Positions 62,537 to 64,000 of a stretch of 64,000 nt of DNA are shown in pieces. Source of the DNA: Flagellimonas abyssi (GTDB lineage: Bacteria > Bacteroidota > Bacteroidia > Flavobacteriales > Flavobacteriaceae); the NCBI RefSeq assembly GCF_019457905.1, contig NZ_JAHZSV010000013.1:1-64000 (forward strand). Direction: 5' to 3'. The position numbers were made by a program, and so were the translations under genes. Within the stretch, counting starts at the first letter, position 1, and every line of letters starts with the position of its first letter. Below the pieces are notes generated by a model. It was not told where the DNA came from. It worked only from the letters and a program-made list of their open reading frames with translations, and made no database searches.

Positions 62537-62838
62537 TAAGATGGGTTTGTTGATTGAATTTTATGAACACTCCAAGCTTCGGGTTTATCGGCGAACAATT
62601 TTTTGGTATTGCCCCAAACCCCTTTAAAGAAATCCGAGTTTCTATAGTTGTCCAGATGGGCTTCCGTATCCCAAAAACTATAGGTGAAAAATATGTTGGA
62701 ATTCGTAATGTCTTGATACAGTTCTACCATATTACAACCATCGAAAGACAAGATGCCATTTTTAGATTCTTCAAAGATTCGCTCAAAACTAGCAATATTT
62801 TCGGGTTTAAAAGTCAGTTTTACAATGCGTATCAACAT
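62536..62838 (-). CDS. Small quinol-monooxygenase-like protein
   Basis: A 100-residue protein of the antibiotic-biosynthesis-monooxygenase (ABM) fold: MLIRIVKLTFKPENIASFERIF, GILSFDGCNMVELYQDITN and FFTYSFWDTEAHLDNYRNSDFF. These dimeric alpha/beta barrels have varied roles. It sits between the SAM hydrolase and gldF with overlapping or touching stop/start codons, so it is co-translated. Its link to gliding is unknown. Confidence 0.85.
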   Translation of the reverse strand: MLIRIVKLTFKPENIASFERIFEESKNGILSFDGCNMVELYQDITNSNIFFTYSFWDTEAHLDNYRNSDFFKGVWGNTKKLFADKPEAWSVHKIQSTNPS

Positions 62839-63669
62839 TTACAGGAAATTTATGGTTACCGTGTCCCTGTAATTCAGTCCAAGGAGCGAAGATGCTCCCC
62901 CAACGGAATTCAGGTCACTTTTATAAATGGCGAGCTCAATATAGCCGGCAGAATTGAACAGGGCGAGCGCATCTCCTGGACCTTTGCGCTGGTTCCGTTC
63001 CAAATTATAGTTGATGATGCCGTTATAGCTCTGGTGCACTTGCCGTATTTTGGTGGTCCGTGCAATAATCTCAAAATCACGACCGCTACGATAGGCCTCA
63101 AAAAGACTTTTCTGGATATTGGTGACCACATTCCCGTAGTTATCAATATAAATAACATTGCCCGTAATGGATTTGCCTTCATTGGTGATGCGTGGTTCAA
63201 AATCGCGTAGCTCTTTCAAGTTTTCGAAGGGTCGGCCTATAACTTCTAGTTTCCCGCCGCGAGCAATATGGCAGGCTACCTGAACAAAAATGTGGAGTAC
63301 GGGAAAAGCACCGGCTTCCGCATTGGGTAGATTGATTTCCACGACTTTTTCGGGTTGAACCTCGGAAGTTATCAAGGAAATAACACCACTGTTGGCGCTT
63401 ACAAAATACTGCCCGTCCACTTGAACCACAATATGCTCGTTTTCTGGTGAAATTTCCGAATCCACTCCAACAATATGAACCGTTCCCTTTGGGAACGAAC
63501 GGTAGGCGTTCCTAAGGATATAGGCACATTCCTGAATGTTGAAAGGACTAATGGAGTGCGAAATATCAACAATACTAATATCAGGGATGTTGCTCAGTAT
63601 TGCCCCTTTAACAGCACCCACAAAGTGGTCCTTGTATCCAAAATCGGTAGTTAGGGTTATGATTGGCAT
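62839..63669 (-). CDS. S-adenosylmethionine hydrolase (DUF62 family)
   Basis: A 276-residue member of the family that hydrolyses SAM to adenosine and methionine, related to fluorinases and chlorinases. The start ITLTTDFGYKDHFVGAVKGAIL and the region IVDISHSISPFNIQECAYIL give the two SAM-binding signatures; VGVDSE contains an acidic position used in catalysis. The small insert found in fluorinase is absent as far as I can see, so the hydrolase is more likely than a halogenase. First gene of the run ending in dnaN; divergent from phoH. Confidence 0.9.
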   Translation of the reverse strand: MPIITLTTDFGYKDHFVGAVKGAILSNIPDISIVDISHSISPFNIQECAYILRNAYRSFPKGTVHIVGVDSEISPENEHIVVQVDGQYFVSANSGVISLITSEVQPEKVVEINLPNAEAGAFPVLHIFVQVACHIARGGKLEVIGRPFENLKELRDFEPRITNEGKSITGNVIYIDNYGNVVTNIQKSLFEAYRSGRDFEIIARTTKIRQVHQSYNGIINYNLERNQRKGPGDALALFNSAGYIELAIYKSDLNSVGGASSLLGLNYRDTVTINFL

Positions 63670-63788
63670 ACAATACTGTTGATATGTTTTTCCGCGTTCA
63701 AATTGATTTTTAGTTAAGTTTGTTTGTAAAATTAGTCAAAAAAGAAAGAATTAAATTCTTCAAAAACAACTGTAACACCTCACAATTT

Positions 63789-64000
63789 TTGAACGAACTA
63801 ATAATTGAACTTACGGATATTAGCCCCCAGGAATTTTTTGGACAACAAAATTCCAATATCGAGTTGCTTAAAAAGTATTTTCCTAAACTTAAGATTGTGG
63901 CTCGGGGCAACAAAATCAAGGTATTTGGTGATGAAGAGCTTTTGGAAGAGTTCGACAAGCGCTTTGACGAGCTTACCAGCCAATTTGCCAAATACAACAA
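63789..64000 (+). CDS. phoH: PhoH-family ATPase, N-terminal part (cut by the window end)
   Basis: The frame runs to the last base and encodes NELIIELTDISPQEFFGQ then QNSNIELLKKYFPKLKIVARGNKIKVFGDEELLEEF, the N-terminal domain typical of Bacteroidetes PhoH/PhoL proteins; the P-loop ATPase core lies beyond the window. The start is TTG, with no ATG in frame at this point. Divergent from the SAM hydrolase gene by 119 bases. Confidence 0.85.
   Translation, partial: MNELIIELTDISPQEFFGQQNSNIELLKKYFPKLKIVARGNKIKVFGDEELLEEFDKRFDELTSQFAKYN

Noticed and set aside
61919..63210. Plus-strand frames of 180 and 218 codons opposite gldF and the SAM hydrolase gene
   Set aside because: Antisense to confidently identified genes; no recognisable protein features.
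1..64000. CRISPR arrays, rRNA genes or complete insertion sequences
   Set aside because: No regularly spaced direct repeats, no rRNA-like sequence and no transposase with terminal repeats were seen.

Overview
The window looks like chromosome from a gliding member of the Flavobacteriaceae (Bacteroidetes). A Muricauda/Allomuricauda-like genus is my impression and cannot be proved from this stretch. The evidence is the gldF-gldG genes, a GSII/GSIII glutamine synthetase pair, the BlaI/M56 pair with its plug-like tail, DUF3570/DUF4266/DUF1684/DUF4920 proteins, TAnnTTTG promoter boxes, few Shine-Dalgarno sites, and several TTG starts.

Layout. 1-2.3 kb: the end of an integrated element (tyrosine recombinase plus two small membrane proteins) that abuts the 3' end of a tRNA-Arg(ACG) gene. 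2.4-10.3 kb: apt, a 47-codon antisense gene, a BlaI/M56 regulatory pair with two identical operators, a Ca/Na antiporter, and divergent GSII and GSIII genes. 10.3-17 kb: purM, an extracytoplasmic redox operon (Rieske lipoprotein, thioredoxin, ApbE, DUF4266, DUF3570), prfA, pyrF. 17-28.5 kb: DUF4197, GH65 phosphorylase, purU, a fused acyl-CoA mutase (IcmF), an Lrp regulator, a secreted hydrolase, DUF1684. 28.5-31.5 kb: porin, Amt and P-II genes for ammonium uptake, which work with the GS pair 20 kb away. 31.7-48 kb: crcB, small membrane proteins, MazG-like, ilvE, DUF4920, mnmD, an SDR, grpE-dnaJ, an ABC exporter with an MscS channel, a sigma54 activator lacking a DNA-binding domain, PPK2, an M28 peptidase, a PepSY protein. 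48.2-57.04 kb: a compact integrated element in the 3' end of mnmE. 57-64 kb: mnmE, DUF4870, dnaN, gldG-gldF, a small monooxygenase, a SAM hydrolase, and the start of phoH on the other strand.

The most interesting object is the roughly 8.8 kb element at mnmE. Its proposed ends carry imperfect copies (15 of 16 matching) of the last bases of mnmE. Just inside each end lies a tandem pair of G(A/G)GGTGTAAA boxes on an 11-bp period (24 of 26 bases shared). It encodes an integrase, a HTH protein beside a perfect 16-bp palindrome, a P4-type primase/helicase and a Toprim primase separated by TGATGA repeats, SSB, a RadC-like protein, a BfmA/BtgA mobilization protein with a candidate oriT, and an intact ParDE pair. 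It also holds remnants of other defence or toxin-antitoxin genes. No relaxase is visible. Using the last codons of mnmE as attachment site parallels the well-known Salmonella SGI1 family, but the gene content here is of Bacteroidetes type.

On the chromosome, the Rieske-thioredoxin-ApbE-DUF4266-DUF3570 operon is the best candidate for a poorly described system: a cell-envelope electron-transfer or flavin-linked pathway. All functional calls rest on reading the translations by eye; no database search was run.
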